The notes beneath the pieces were generated by a model, which worked only from the letters and a program-made list of their open reading frames with translations, searched no databases and was not told the DNA's origin. The position numbers and the translations under genes are program-made. From NCBI GenBank assembly GCA_022340465.1, contig JAJDNW010000056.1, positions 1 through 64,000 on the forward strand: a stretch of DNA of 64,000 nucleotides, given 5' to 3'. Below are positions 47,092-56,069 of this stretch, piece by piece (positions within the stretch are counted from its first letter, which is position 1; every line of letters starts with the position of its first letter). This stretch comes from Deltaproteobacteria bacterium. GTDB taxonomy: Bacteria > Desulfobacterota > Desulfobacteria > Desulfobacterales > B30-G6.

Positions 47092-47361
47092 CTATTTCAC
47101 TGCATCTTTCAGTGCTTTGCCGGCTGCAAATTTTGGCACTCTGCTTGCCGGAATGTGCATCGCTTCCCCTGTTTGTGGGTTTCTGCCTTGACGTGCACTT
47201 CTTTCAGCAACCTTAAAGGTGCCGAATCCAACCAATGATACGGAATCGCCATTTTTCAGTGCATTGGTAATGCTCGATAAAACACCGTCCACAGCTGCCT
47301 GGGCATCCTTTTTCGTTTCCAACACCTTTGCCAACTCGTTGACCAAGTCTCCCTTGTTCAT
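47092..47361 (-). CDS. HU-family DNA-binding protein
   Basis: A nucleoid protein of 89 aa. It contains the family signature [22 protein letters not shown] followed by [19 protein letters not shown] at the C-terminus. The start [15 protein letters not shown] is standard, with a GGGAGAA ribosome site. It lies downstream of the glycosyltransferase operon but has its own promoter-like sequence (TTGAAT, 17 bp, TATTCA) in the 83-bp gap. Confidence 0.96.
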   Translation of the reverse strand: MNKGDLVNELAKVLETKKDAQAAVDGVLSSITNALKNGDSVSLVGFGTFKVAERSARQGRNPQTGEAMHIPASRVPKFAAGKALKDAVK

Positions 47362-47444
47362 AATTTTCTCCCTTTTTTGTTGTAAGATGGTAAGCTGAAT
47401 ATATCATTGGATGATTTTATTCAATAAAAATTATCACAATTTCT

Positions 47445-48902
47445 TCATCCCTTTTTGGGCGTAACATAGATCTGCCAGAATCGATTCTCATGCGCTTCGA
47501 AGGTAACCCCCTGCCGATCCAGCATTCCTTTTAATTTTTCGGCATGTGCAGGGCGCATGACGAAAAGATGCCTGACGGTTGTATCTTTTCCCAACTCATT
47601 GGCAATGAAGTTTTCAGCGAGATCATCACTCCACGGCTTCTTGCGGTCTGATAGGCGGGTGAGGTTTCCATTCAGATAGAACTGCAACCCGTTGAGATTG
47701 TGCTCCTTGTAGCTTGCAATTTTTGCGTTCGCGCCTCCCAGGTTCATGCATGCCGCATACAATGCCTTCATGTCGTTTTTATCGCTGTAGTATACCGACG
47801 CCCCCTTCAAACCGATCAGGAAAACGGCCGAAATTCCGGCGATTATCGTAATTTTTTTCAGCCGGTACCCATCGCTCAATCCATATCCGATAATCAGGGA
47901 AACAGGTGCAACCAACGGAAGCACGTAGAGTGGAAGACGGCTTTTCGATATAAAAAAAATGAGCAGGGGGATCAGTATCCATAACAGTAAAAATGCTGCA
48001 TACGTTCCCTGGAGGAGATAATTCCAAATTGTTTTTATTCTGAACAGCTTTTTGGCGATGACGACTTTCAGCAGATAAATCGACCAAACACCTGCTCCAA
48101 CCGTTAAAAAAGGGAGATAGATTGCCAGGGGTTTGTACCACTCCGAGTTTCTATGAAAGGAATCTGATGCCACCCGGGCAATAACCTCTGTTCCTAAAAA
48201 ATAGGTCAGAAGCTCCGGATGGCGGAAACAAACCAGAAGGTACCACCACAAAGCGACCACCAGAAACAGCAACACGCCCTGGACATTGAAAAGGCGCCAT
48301 TTTTGTCTGCTCAAACGGTGCCAGATCCATATCGCCGGAAGTGGCAGCAGTGCCGGCGGACCTTTCGTTAAGAAGCCCAGGCCGAAAAATACCCACATAA
48401 GCAGGCGCCACCCGTTACGATTTTGGGCAGTGGTTACCCGCCCCGCCTTGAGATAGCAAAAAACCGCGGTGATTTCCCATAAGGTCAGCAGGGTGTCGGT
48501 ACTGATGGAGTTCATGCCGAAAATGGTATTCGCAGAGGTCGCGTAAACAAGGCCCGCCATGACTCCGGCACGTTTATTCCACAGAAGGGCGCCTATGTGA
48601 AACACGATCCAGGTCGTTAAAACAAAGGCAACCGCATTGGAAAAGCGCACCCCCCATTCATTCCTGCCGAGCAGCCGCATGCCGCCCGCAATGGTCCAAT
48701 AGGCGAGGGGCGGCTTTGTCCAATGGGCCCGATAGCCGATGGTCGGTTCCAGGTAATTGCCGCTGTCCAGCATCTCACGCGCAACTTCAGCATACCGACC
48801 CTCGGTGGTTTCGAACAACCCTCGTGAACCCTGGAATGCAAAAGCCACGATAAGAGACAGGCCCAGCATGATCCAAAAAAATCGATTTGTGGTGTTATTC
48901 AA
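47445..48902 (-). CDS. ArnT-like dolichyl-phosphate-mannose-type glycosyltransferase
   Basis: The protein is about 485 aa with many membrane helices and a GT-C fold. FETTEGRYAEVAREMLDSG near the N-terminus matches the ArnT/PMT first loop with the acidic catalytic residue. SISTDTLLTLW and LTKGPPALLP follow. It would transfer a sugar from a polyprenyl phosphate to lipid A or another acceptor. The start is taken as TTG 48902, because CGAGGCAG sits before it; an upstream TTG at 48968 and ATG 48869 are less good. It is the last gene of the three-gene run. Confidence 0.88.
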   Translation of the reverse strand: MNNTTNRFFWIMLGLSLIVAFAFQGSRGLFETTEGRYAEVAREMLDSGNYLEPTIGYRAHWTKPPLAYWTIAGGMRLLGRNEWGVRFSNAVAFVLTTWIVFHIGALLWNKRAGVMAGLVYATSANTIFGMNSISTDTLLTLWEITAVFCYLKAGRVTTAQNRNGWRLLMWVFFGLGFLTKGPPALLPLPAIWIWHRLSRQKWRLFNVQGVLLFLVVALWWYLLVCFRHPELLTYFLGTEVIARVASDSFHRNSEWYKPLAIYLPFLTVGAGVWSIYLLKVVIAKKLFRIKTIWNYLLQGTYAAFLLLWILIPLLIFFISKSRLPLYVLPLVAPVSLIIGYGLSDGYRLKKITIIAGISAVFLIGLKGASVYYSDKNDMKALYAACMNLGGANAKIASYKEHNLNGLQFYLNGNLTRLSDRKKPWSDDLAENFIANELGKDTTVRHLFVMRPAHAEKLKGMLDRQGVTFEAHENRFWQIYVTPKKG

Positions 48903-49039
48903 CTGTCTGCCTCGAAGCGGGTTGTGAAGAATCACCCCACGGATGGAACTTCCCCACCGCAAACTCAAGGGGTGTGTTCCGCCGTACGGCCGTGCTGCGC
49001 ATCACCGTAAGGATCGATGCCTGTTATGATGCGTGCGCT

Positions 49040-49330
49040 TCAACCGTTGACGGGTTGCCGGGTTTTGGCGGCATTTTTTTCTTTATGAATAAAGTATAGA
49101 TTGCGGCCGTAAACGATGATGCCGGCTGACTGGCCGACGATAAAAACAGGGTCCTTGCGATATATGGAATAGATCAAGAGCAACAGGGAGCCTGCAATGC
49201 TGAAATACCAGAACAAAACCGGCATGACACTTTTTTTGGCTTTTTCGCTTGCTATCCATTGAATGATGAAGCGAAATGAAAAAAGCAGTTGAGCGCAAAA
49301 TCCCAGGGCAATCCAGAAATATTCTTTCAC
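49040..49330 (-). CDS. lipid A biosynthesis N-terminal domain (LAB_N) protein
   Basis: A 96-aa protein of three membrane helices. FRFIIQWIASEKAKKSVMP and FWYFSIAGSLLLLIYSIYRKD match the small LAB_N domain, found alone or fused to lipid A glycosyltransferases. Its role is thought to be a subunit or flippase-like partner. It lies between the GT2 gene (37 bp upstream) and the ArnT-like gene (137 bp downstream). Confidence 0.9.
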   Translation of the reverse strand: MKEYFWIALGFCAQLLFSFRFIIQWIASEKAKKSVMPVLFWYFSIAGSLLLLIYSIYRKDPVFIVGQSAGIIVYGRNLYFIHKEKNAAKTRQPVNG

Positions 49331-49367
49331 CTGTTGTACTCCTTTTCTTCAACCAAGACGGTCGCTT

Positions 49368-50099
49368 TCAGAGGCTTTTTTTTGATATGCGGTATCGGAT
49401 GTATCTTTTTTTTATCCAGATAAATGCAAGCGTGTCTATAAAGGGGCCGATCAAACGGTTGCGCAGATTGTATTTGGCCGTGCCGGCATATCGCGGAAAG
49501 TGCTGTACGGGGACCTGTTTGACGCTGCCGCCCTGAAGTTGTACCAGGGCCGGGATGAAGCGGTGCATACCGATAAAAAAGGGCATACTGCGTGCGTAAT
49601 CGGTTTTCATTACCTTCAGGGGGCAACACGTGTCTTCGATGCCGTCATCGATCATCACTCTGCGGGCGGTATTGGCGACCCGGGAAGATATTTTCTTAAC
49701 GACGCTGTCGTTGCGTTGATGGCGGATACCGTTCACGAGGTCATATTGCGGAAAAAATTCGAAAAATTTCAAAAAATCAACCGGCGATGTCTGGACATCG
49801 GCGTCGATATAGCCGACAAGCGCACTTTCAGTGCTGTCAATGCCCGCTTTGAGCGCGGTGCTCAAGCCCGTGTTCTTGTCCAGGGCGATAAATTTGTAGC
49901 AATCATCCGCAGCACATATGGTCTGGATCATCGCCTGGCTGTCATCTGTCGAGCCGTCATTGACGAACATAACCGTCGTTGGAACAGGCGCTTGCGTTAA
50001 GAATCGATCCATTTCATTTTTGAAATGATCCAGGCAGGGTTCCTCGTTAAATATGGGTACGACAATTGTTAAACTGTCGATTTGTTGTGTTGCAGGCAT
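49368..50099 (-). CDS. family 2 glycosyltransferase (DPM1/ArnC-like)
   Basis: A 243-aa soluble GT-A glycosyltransferase. It has IVVPIFNEE at the start, VNDGSTDDS, and the DXD-like YIDADVQTSP. It lacks the C-terminal pair of membrane helices of full ArnC. It would charge a polyprenyl phosphate with a sugar that the ArnT-like enzyme then transfers, with the LAB_N protein as partner. First gene of the operon. Confidence 0.9.
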   Translation of the reverse strand: MPATQQIDSLTIVVPIFNEEPCLDHFKNEMDRFLTQAPVPTTVMFVNDGSTDDSQAMIQTICAADDCYKFIALDKNTGLSTALKAGIDSTESALVGYIDADVQTSPVDFLKFFEFFPQYDLVNGIRHQRNDSVVKKISSRVANTARRVMIDDGIEDTCCPLKVMKTDYARSMPFFIGMHRFIPALVQLQGGSVKQVPVQHFPRYAGTAKYNLRNRLIGPFIDTLAFIWIKKRYIRYRISKKSL

Positions 50100-50724
50100 C
50101 TTTTGTCCTCAACGGTGTGTCGGGCAGCCCAAGGGAATCCCATTCCCGGGCTCGCATGGATCCATTTGCGAATGTGTCGATTCAGACGGCCACGGCTACC
50201 TATACGACATAAACCGAATGGTTTCAAGCTGACAGGGCAAGAAATCCGGGCCCTCCGGGTTCACCGCACCTTCGGTGTCAAGAGTCATCACGCATGGAAC
50301 ACGATTCGGTCTTCGCTCTTCAAGCGCCAGCGCTTCCTGGATCATCGCCATGCGGACACCCGGTGCCGATCTGCCGATATGGGGGGCGGTTTCGATTGTT
50401 TCATAGGATTATTGGATCTGTTTGTGACATCAGAAAACGGATTTTTGAGGCCATGTTGTGAAAAAACCGACACCGGAACGGTTTTCGGCTTTATAAAGTC
50501 ATTGTGGCCGCATGAACTAGCCAATAATTAAAGGCGCTCAGCTTAGGAAGGAAATATATTTCTGTTAATCATGCAGCCAGTTGTTGCTCCCTATTGGGAA
50601 AATGGTAAATGTATACGGGATTATAAACCGTATTGATGCCCTAATCATCCAGTATTGTGTGCCTGCCCCATTCCTGCCATCATTTTCCGACGACGACTAT
50701 TAATTCCAAGCAGCAGGAGACAGT
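50100..50724. other. gene-poor 625-bp region
   Basis: No supported gene. A frame from about 50200 to 50520 on the plus strand is open but has an unusual composition and resembles no family. The region also holds a copy of ACCGAATGGTTTC-like sequence and an AT-rich stretch (50520-50640). It may be decayed sequence. Confidence 0.4.
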
Positions 50725-52263
50725 GTGCTTGCCAAGGTGCTGAGCAGTGCCGTTATCGGCATCGATGCCTACCTGGTGGAGGTGGAGGTGGACATCATCC
50801 AGGGGTTGCCTTCCTTTACCACGGTGGGCCTGCCGGAAACCGCCGTCAAGGAGAGCAAGGAAAGGGTCAAGTCCGCCATTCACAATTCCGGGTACACCTT
50901 TCCCGACGACCGCATCACCGTCAACCTGGCACCGGCCAACATCAAGAAGGACGGCACCGGTTTCGACCTGCCCATCGCCCTGGGGATTCTCACCGCCACG
51001 GGCATCGTTCCCAAGCGGGCGGTGGAGCGGTTTCTGGCCATGGGCGAGCTTTCCCTGGACGGGCGCGTCAAACCGGTGAACGGGTCGCTGCCCATGGCCC
51101 TGGCGGCGAAGGAGGCGGGCTATGCCGGTATCATGGTTCCCTTCGACAATCGCCTGGAAGCTTCGGTCGTCGAGGGCATCCCGGTCTATCCGGTCAAAAC
51201 CCTGGGGCATGTGGTGGCGTTCCTGGGCGGGTTTACGGAAATAGCCCCTTTGGAGACGGACGTCGCCACCTATTTCAAAGCGGGGGAACGCTTCGAAGCC
51301 GACTTTTCCGAAGTGATGGGCCAGGAGCATGTCAAACGGGCCATGGAGGTGGCGGCCGCCGGCGGCCACAACATCCTCATGATCGGACCGCCGGGATCCG
51401 GCAAGACCATGGTGGCCAAACGCCTGGCAACCATCCTGCCGTCCCTCACATTCGACGAAGCCATCGAAACCACCAAGGTCTACAGCGTGGTGGGGCTGCT
51501 GGAAAAGGACCAGGCCCTGGTCACCTGGCGGCCCTTCAGGGCGCCCCACCACACCATATCCGATGCCGGCCTGATCGGCGGCGGGCACGTTCCCCGCCCC
51601 GGCGAGGTCAGCCTGGCGCACAACGGCGTTTTGTTTCTGGATGAACTCGCCGAATACAAGAAGCACGTCCTGGAGGTTTTGCGCCAGCCCCTGGAAGACC
51701 TAAGGGTCACCATCTCCCGGGCGCGCTCCACCATCACCTACCCTGCGAGTTTCATGCTGGTGGCGGCCATGAATCCCTGCCCCTGCGGCTACCTCTCAGA
51801 CCCCAAGCACGAGTGCCGCTGTTCCGTTCACCAGATCCAGCGCTACCGGGCCAAGATCAGCGGCCCCCTGATGGACCGCATCGACATCCACGTCGAGGTG
51901 CCGGCCGTGCCCTACAAGCATCTGGGATCCAAACGGACTTCGGAATTGTCCGTCGACATAAGAAAGCGCGTTACCGCGGCGCGCAATATTCAATCCCTGC
52001 GGTTTCGCAACACCGGCATTTTCTGCAATGCCCAGATGAGCAACCGACACCTCAAAGTGCACTGCAGCATCGATGAATCTTCTCACCGGTTGCTGGAAAC
52101 GGCCATCGACACCCTGGGCCTGTCCGCCCGCGCCTTTTCCCGCATCCTCAAGATCGCCCGCACCATTGCCGACCTGGAAGCATCTGAAAAAATGTCATCC
52201 GCCCACGTTGCCGAGGCGATTCAGTACCGCAGCCTGGACCGGGGCCGTAAAAATGGGGTTTGA
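50725..52263 (+). CDS. comM: ComM/YifB-type AAA+ Mg chelatase-like protein
   Basis: This 512-aa hexameric helicase-like protein promotes branch migration during DNA uptake and recombination. The N-terminal lobe ([19 protein letters not shown]) is ComM-specific. Walker A GPPGSGKT is near residue 221, [20 protein letters not shown] is Walker B, and [16 protein letters not shown] is a zinc finger. The start is GTG 50725 after CAGGAGA. It stands alone between a gene-poor region and the Bat-type operon. Confidence 0.95.
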   Translation: MLAKVLSSAVIGIDAYLVEVEVDIIQGLPSFTTVGLPETAVKESKERVKSAIHNSGYTFPDDRITVNLAPANIKKDGTGFDLPIALGILTATGIVPKRAVERFLAMGELSLDGRVKPVNGSLPMALAAKEAGYAGIMVPFDNRLEASVVEGIPVYPVKTLGHVVAFLGGFTEIAPLETDVATYFKAGERFEADFSEVMGQEHVKRAMEVAAAGGHNILMIGPPGSGKTMVAKRLATILPSLTFDEAIETTKVYSVVGLLEKDQALVTWRPFRAPHHTISDAGLIGGGHVPRPGEVSLAHNGVLFLDELAEYKKHVLEVLRQPLEDLRVTISRARSTITYPASFMLVAAMNPCPCGYLSDPKHECRCSVHQIQRYRAKISGPLMDRIDIHVEVPAVPYKHLGSKRTSELSVDIRKRVTAARNIQSLRFRNTGIFCNAQMSNRHLKVHCSIDESSHRLLETAIDTLGLSARAFSRILKIARTIADLEASEKMSSAHVAEAIQYRSLDRGRKNGV

Positions 52264-52475
52264 ATGATGATATAAAAATTGCGTTCGTAATTGACTTGAG
52301 ATATGAATCGCGTGGATACCGATGTTTTGCTAAGACTGGAATCGGCTGCGGGCTGCGGCCATTAATCTGAAATGAAAACCCGGCGAGGGTTTTGGGTGCA
52401 TCCGAAGGATTTTCCGCGAACGGCGAGCGGCTTCGCGGAAAATTCTGACGTTGCTTCAATGTTTGGGAATACATC

Positions 52476-53441
52476 ATGACGACGCTTGAATCGATAAAAG
52501 AACTGCAGGCACGGATGGAACAATCCATCATCGGTCAGAAACAGGTTGTCAACCGGTTGATTATCGGTCTGCTGGCCGACGGCAACCTGCTGCTCGAAGG
52601 GTTGCCCGGACTGGCCAAGACCAGGGCGGTCAAGAGCATGGCCGCAAATCTATCCGCAGGGCTCTCCCGCATCCAGTTCACTCCGGATCTGCTGCCGTCG
52701 GACATTACCGGCACGGAGGTATATCACGCCTCTGGTGGAAAGGATCTGTTTGAATTTCAGCCCGGCCCCATTTTTTCCAACCTGATTCTGGCCGACGAAA
52801 TCAATCGGTCCCCGGCCAAGGTGCAGGCCGCACTGTTGGAGGCCATGGAAGAAAGACAGGTGACGGTGGCCGGAAAAACGCATAAAATGGAGCGGCTTTT
52901 CATGGTCCTGGCCACCCAGAACCCCATCGAGCAGGAGGGAACCTACCCCCTGCCCGAGGCCCAGATGGACCGCTTTCTCATGCATGTCAGGATCGACTAT
53001 CCCGGCGATGCGGACGAACTGGAGATCATCCGTCTGGTGCGCGGTGAGCAGGGGGCGGGCCCGGATCGAAAGCCGGAAGCCATTGCCCAGGAGGCCGTGT
53101 TCTCCGCCCGGGATGAGATCAACGGGATCTATTCTTCGGAAACGATTGAACGCTATATTGTTGATTTGATCAGCGCCACCCGCTACCCCGGCAAATACGG
53201 CCAAGAACTTGCCGGCTGGCTGGAAGTCGGCGCCAGCCCCCGGGGCAGTCTCGCCATCGATAAATGTTCCCGGGTGCATGCCTGGCTGGAGGGCCGGGAC
53301 CACGTCGTTCCGGATGACGTGCGGGCGGTGGTCCATGACTGCCTGCGCCACCGGTTGATATTGAGCTACGAAGCCAATGCCGCAGGCATGCATGCCGATC
53401 AGGTAATCGATGCTGTGGTCAAACAGGTAGCGGTAGCGTGA
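52476..53441 (+). CDS. MoxR-family AAA+ ATPase
   Basis: The chaperone-like ATPase is 321 aa, with Walker A EGLPGLAKT (about residues 37-45), the ADEINRSPAKVQAALLEAM Walker B region, and a C-terminal lid. MoxR proteins assist maturation of partner proteins or metal insertion. It begins the Bat-type operon, followed by DUF58, DUF4381, two VWA proteins, a TPR protein and BatD. No strong ribosome site precedes the ATG. A CCCCACAG repeat begins two bases after its stop. Confidence 0.95.
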   Translation: MTTLESIKELQARMEQSIIGQKQVVNRLIIGLLADGNLLLEGLPGLAKTRAVKSMAANLSAGLSRIQFTPDLLPSDITGTEVYHASGGKDLFEFQPGPIFSNLILADEINRSPAKVQAALLEAMEERQVTVAGKTHKMERLFMVLATQNPIEQEGTYPLPEAQMDRFLMHVRIDYPGDADELEIIRLVRGEQGAGPDRKPEAIAQEAVFSARDEINGIYSSETIERYIVDLISATRYPGKYGQELAGWLEVGASPRGSLAIDKCSRVHAWLEGRDHVVPDDVRAVVHDCLRHRLILSYEANAAGMHADQVIDAVVKQVAVA

Positions 53442-53442
53442 A

Positions 53443-53463
53443 CCCCACAGTTGCAACACTGGG
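53443..53463. repeat. palindromic repeat CCCCACAGTTGCAACACTGG type, copy 3
   Basis: 21 bp almost identical to the repeat at 36725, starting just after the moxR stop codon. It lies in the 76-bp gap before the DUF58 gene, together with a TAATTTGGAACGCTCGG sequence (53471-53487) that is another short repeat. Confidence 0.55.
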
Positions 53464-53517
53464 CCGAACCTAATTTGGAACGCTCGGCTTAGGTTGAAGT
53501 AAGGTGTAACGGTCATT

Positions 53518-54501
53518 ATGCAGTCCCCGCAAAACGAGAACAAGCCTGGCGTCTATGCCACCCTGGAGGAATTGATCCGCCTTCAGCACAAAACGGCGGG
53601 GTTCAGCTTTCTCCCCAGGCAGCCGGTTCACAGCCTGCTGGCCGGCAGGCATGCATCGCGGCTTCGCGGCAGGGGGCTCGATTTCGAGGAACTCAGACAG
53701 TACCGGCCGGGGGACGATATCCGCACGATGGACTGGAAGGCGACCCGGCGAACCGGGCAGCCCTATGTACGGGTTTACACAGAGGACAGGGAACGGCCGG
53801 TTCTGCTGGTGGTGGATCAGCGCCTGTCCATGTTTTTCGGCTCGCAGGTCAACATGAAATCGGTCACGGCCGCCCACACGGCCGCCCTTGCGGCCTGGCG
53901 GGTGGTGACTGTCGGTGACCGAGTGGGCGCGGTCGTCTTCAACGACGATGACATACAGGTGATCCGGCACCGGCCTTCGAAAAAAACGGTAATGCAAATT
54001 CTCCGCATCATCGTGGAGCAGAACCATAAGCTGGGCATCGACCGGGGGATCTTTCCCGTTTCCGGCATGCTCAACCAGGCCCTTCGCAAGACCGTTTCCC
54101 TAACGGGTCATGACTATCTTGTCTGCGTGATCAGTGATTTTTTTGGAATGAACGATGAAACCCTGCAGCATGCAAAACAGCTCTGCCGGCACAACGACCT
54201 TATATTGGTGCCGGTGTACGACCCCCTGGCGAAAAAATTGCCGGAAAACGGTTCGCTGATCATCAGCGACGGCGGAAGCCAGATCAGGCTGGACTTTCAC
54301 GACCGGCAATTGAAAGAACGTTTCCCGGAATTTCTCCAGGGCCGCCTGAAACCCCTGTCCGATTCCCTGAGCCGAATGGGTGCTCCGGTGCTTCCCGTCA
54401 ACACGGCGGAAGACGTGGCCCAACAGGTTCGAAAAGCTCTTGGATTCGTTCCCGGCAAACAGGCGCGGGCAGGGAAGGTGGCCGTAAGGGGAGCCCGCTG
54501 A
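53518..54501 (+). CDS. DUF58 protein of the Bat operon
   Basis: A 327-aa protein with the DUF58 signature RGRGLDFEELRQYRPGDDIRTMDWKATR cut at about residues 50-77. A von Willebrand-like fold follows (VLLVVDQRLSMFFGS, with the MIDAS DxSxS reduced to DQRLSM). It has no signal peptide or membrane helix. DUF58 proteins couple MoxR ATPases to membrane VWA proteins. Confidence 0.92.
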   Translation: MQSPQNENKPGVYATLEELIRLQHKTAGFSFLPRQPVHSLLAGRHASRLRGRGLDFEELRQYRPGDDIRTMDWKATRRTGQPYVRVYTEDRERPVLLVVDQRLSMFFGSQVNMKSVTAAHTAALAAWRVVTVGDRVGAVVFNDDDIQVIRHRPSKKTVMQILRIIVEQNHKLGIDRGIFPVSGMLNQALRKTVSLTGHDYLVCVISDFFGMNDETLQHAKQLCRHNDLILVPVYDPLAKKLPENGSLIISDGGSQIRLDFHDRQLKERFPEFLQGRLKPLSDSLSRMGAPVLPVNTAEDVAQQVRKALGFVPGKQARAGKVAVRGAR

Positions 54502-54521
54502 TTTGTGCAAGCAGCCCATGA

Positions 54522-55088
54522 ATGGTTGAATCACACATGCCCGCTTCGACCAGTTTAGAAAACCTGCACGACATCGTCGTTCCGGGGCCTGTCTCCTGGC
54601 TGCCCCCGGCACCGGGCTGGTACGCGCTGGGGGTGACCCTGCTGCTTTTACTTATCTGGGGAGCGGTTGCCTGGTATCGGCGTCGGCAGCGCAACGCATA
54701 CCGGCGCCAGGCGCTGGCCGAGCTGGCGCGCATCGAAAAGGCCCTTGCCGAAGGCGGGGCCGCCGTCCATCGCCTGCTGCCCCGCCTGCCGGCGCTCCTC
54801 AAACGCACGGCCCTTGCCGCCTATGGCCGCGGGGAGGTCGCATCACTTTGCGGAAAACCATGGCTCGATTTTCTCGATCGCAGCATCGGCAAATCGCTTT
54901 TTTCCGGCGAGAACGGGCGACTGTTGCTGGCCTGTTCGTACGCTTCCGCAACCCTTCTCGATGGGATCAGCCGGAAACAGGTCCGCAGTCTTAGCCGGGC
55001 CGTGCGCGCCTGGCTGGCCGGTCACCGCGTGATCGCCGCGAACAGAGCCTATGCAACAAATGGCTTAAAAGCGAAGGGTTCCACCTGA
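54522..55088 (+). CDS. DUF4381 domain membrane protein
   Basis: This 188-aa protein has one membrane helix (about residues 36-52) preceded by LENLHDIVVPGPVSWLPPAPGW, the DUF4381 motif, and then a cytoplasmic helical region. DUF4381 is a standard member of the Bat/MoxR operon. The start at 54522 or the in-frame Met at 54537 is possible. The stop ends 3 bp before the BatA gene. Confidence 0.88.
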   Translation: MVESHMPASTSLENLHDIVVPGPVSWLPPAPGWYALGVTLLLLLIWGAVAWYRRRQRNAYRRQALAELARIEKALAEGGAAVHRLLPRLPALLKRTALAAYGRGEVASLCGKPWLDFLDRSIGKSLFSGENGRLLLACSYASATLLDGISRKQVRSLSRAVRAWLAGHRVIAANRAYATNGLKAKGST

Positions 55089-55091
55089 TTT

Positions 55092-56069
55092 ATGTTTATT
55101 TTTGCCGATATATGGCTGTTTTGTCTTCTGCCCCTGCCGTTGCTCTTTCGGTGGTTTGCCCGGCCCTTTCGCGAAGAGCGGCCGGCGGTGCGGGTTCCCT
55201 TTTTTGACGACCTGGTAGCCCTTTCCGGCCAGGATCCGGGCAGCGGTAGCATCGTTCGCAGGCAACCGCTGTTGCGGCAGGTCGCGGTGAGCCTCGGATG
55301 GATACTGCTGGTTGCCGCCCTGGCCAGGCCCCAGTGGGTCGCACCGCCGATCAACAAGCAGATTCCTTCCCGGGACCTTCTCCTGGGTGTGGACCTTTCA
55401 GCTTCCATGAAAACGGAAGATTTTACGACCGCCGACGGCAGAAAAGGCACCCGGCTGGCGGCGGTCAAAGGCGTGCTCGACGAATTCCTCGAACGGCGCA
55501 AGGGGGACCGGGTCGGTCTCATCTTTTTTGGCACGGCGCCCTTTATCCAGGCGCCGTTTACCGAAGATCTCGACACCTGCCGAGAATTGATGCGCGAGGC
55601 CCAGGTGGGCATGGCCGGACCCAGGACGGCCCTGGGCGATACCATCGGCCTGGCCATCAACATGTTCAAGAAGAGCAAGGTCAAAGACAAGCTCCTGATC
55701 CTGCTCACCGACGGCAACGACACCAGTTCCGGGTTGGAGCCGAAAAAGGCCGCCGGAATCGCCAAAGAAGAGGGCATTGTCATCTACACCGTGGCAGTGG
55801 GCGATCCCAGAGCTGCGGGCGAGCAAAAGCTCGATGAAAAAGACCTGAAGGCCGTGGCCGAGATGACCGGCGGCTATTACTTCTGGGCCGGCGACCGCAC
55901 GAGGCTCGAGGAGATCTACAACCGAATCGATCGCCTGAGCACCCACAAAATCGACAGTATCAGTTATCGGCCTAAAATAGATCTCTATTACTGGCCTCTG
56001 TCAATGGTGATCGTACTGAGCATGCTGCCGCTCACGGGACGGATCGTTCGAATGCGGAGGCCGGCTTGA
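55092..56069 (+). CDS. VWA-domain membrane protein, BatA type
   Basis: The 325-aa protein has two N-terminal helices (about 5-22 and 64-80), then a von Willebrand A domain with an intact MIDAS D101-L-S103-A-S105 and later LTDGND, and a C-terminal helix. It likely binds a divalent metal and a protein ligand in the periplasm. The stop overlaps the next start (TGATG). Confidence 0.94.
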   Translation: MFIFADIWLFCLLPLPLLFRWFARPFREERPAVRVPFFDDLVALSGQDPGSGSIVRRQPLLRQVAVSLGWILLVAALARPQWVAPPINKQIPSRDLLLGVDLSASMKTEDFTTADGRKGTRLAAVKGVLDEFLERRKGDRVGLIFFGTAPFIQAPFTEDLDTCRELMREAQVGMAGPRTALGDTIGLAINMFKKSKVKDKLLILLTDGNDTSSGLEPKKAAGIAKEEGIVIYTVAVGDPRAAGEQKLDEKDLKAVAEMTGGYYFWAGDRTRLEEIYNRIDRLSTHKIDSISYRPKIDLYYWPLSMVIVLSMLPLTGRIVRMRRPA

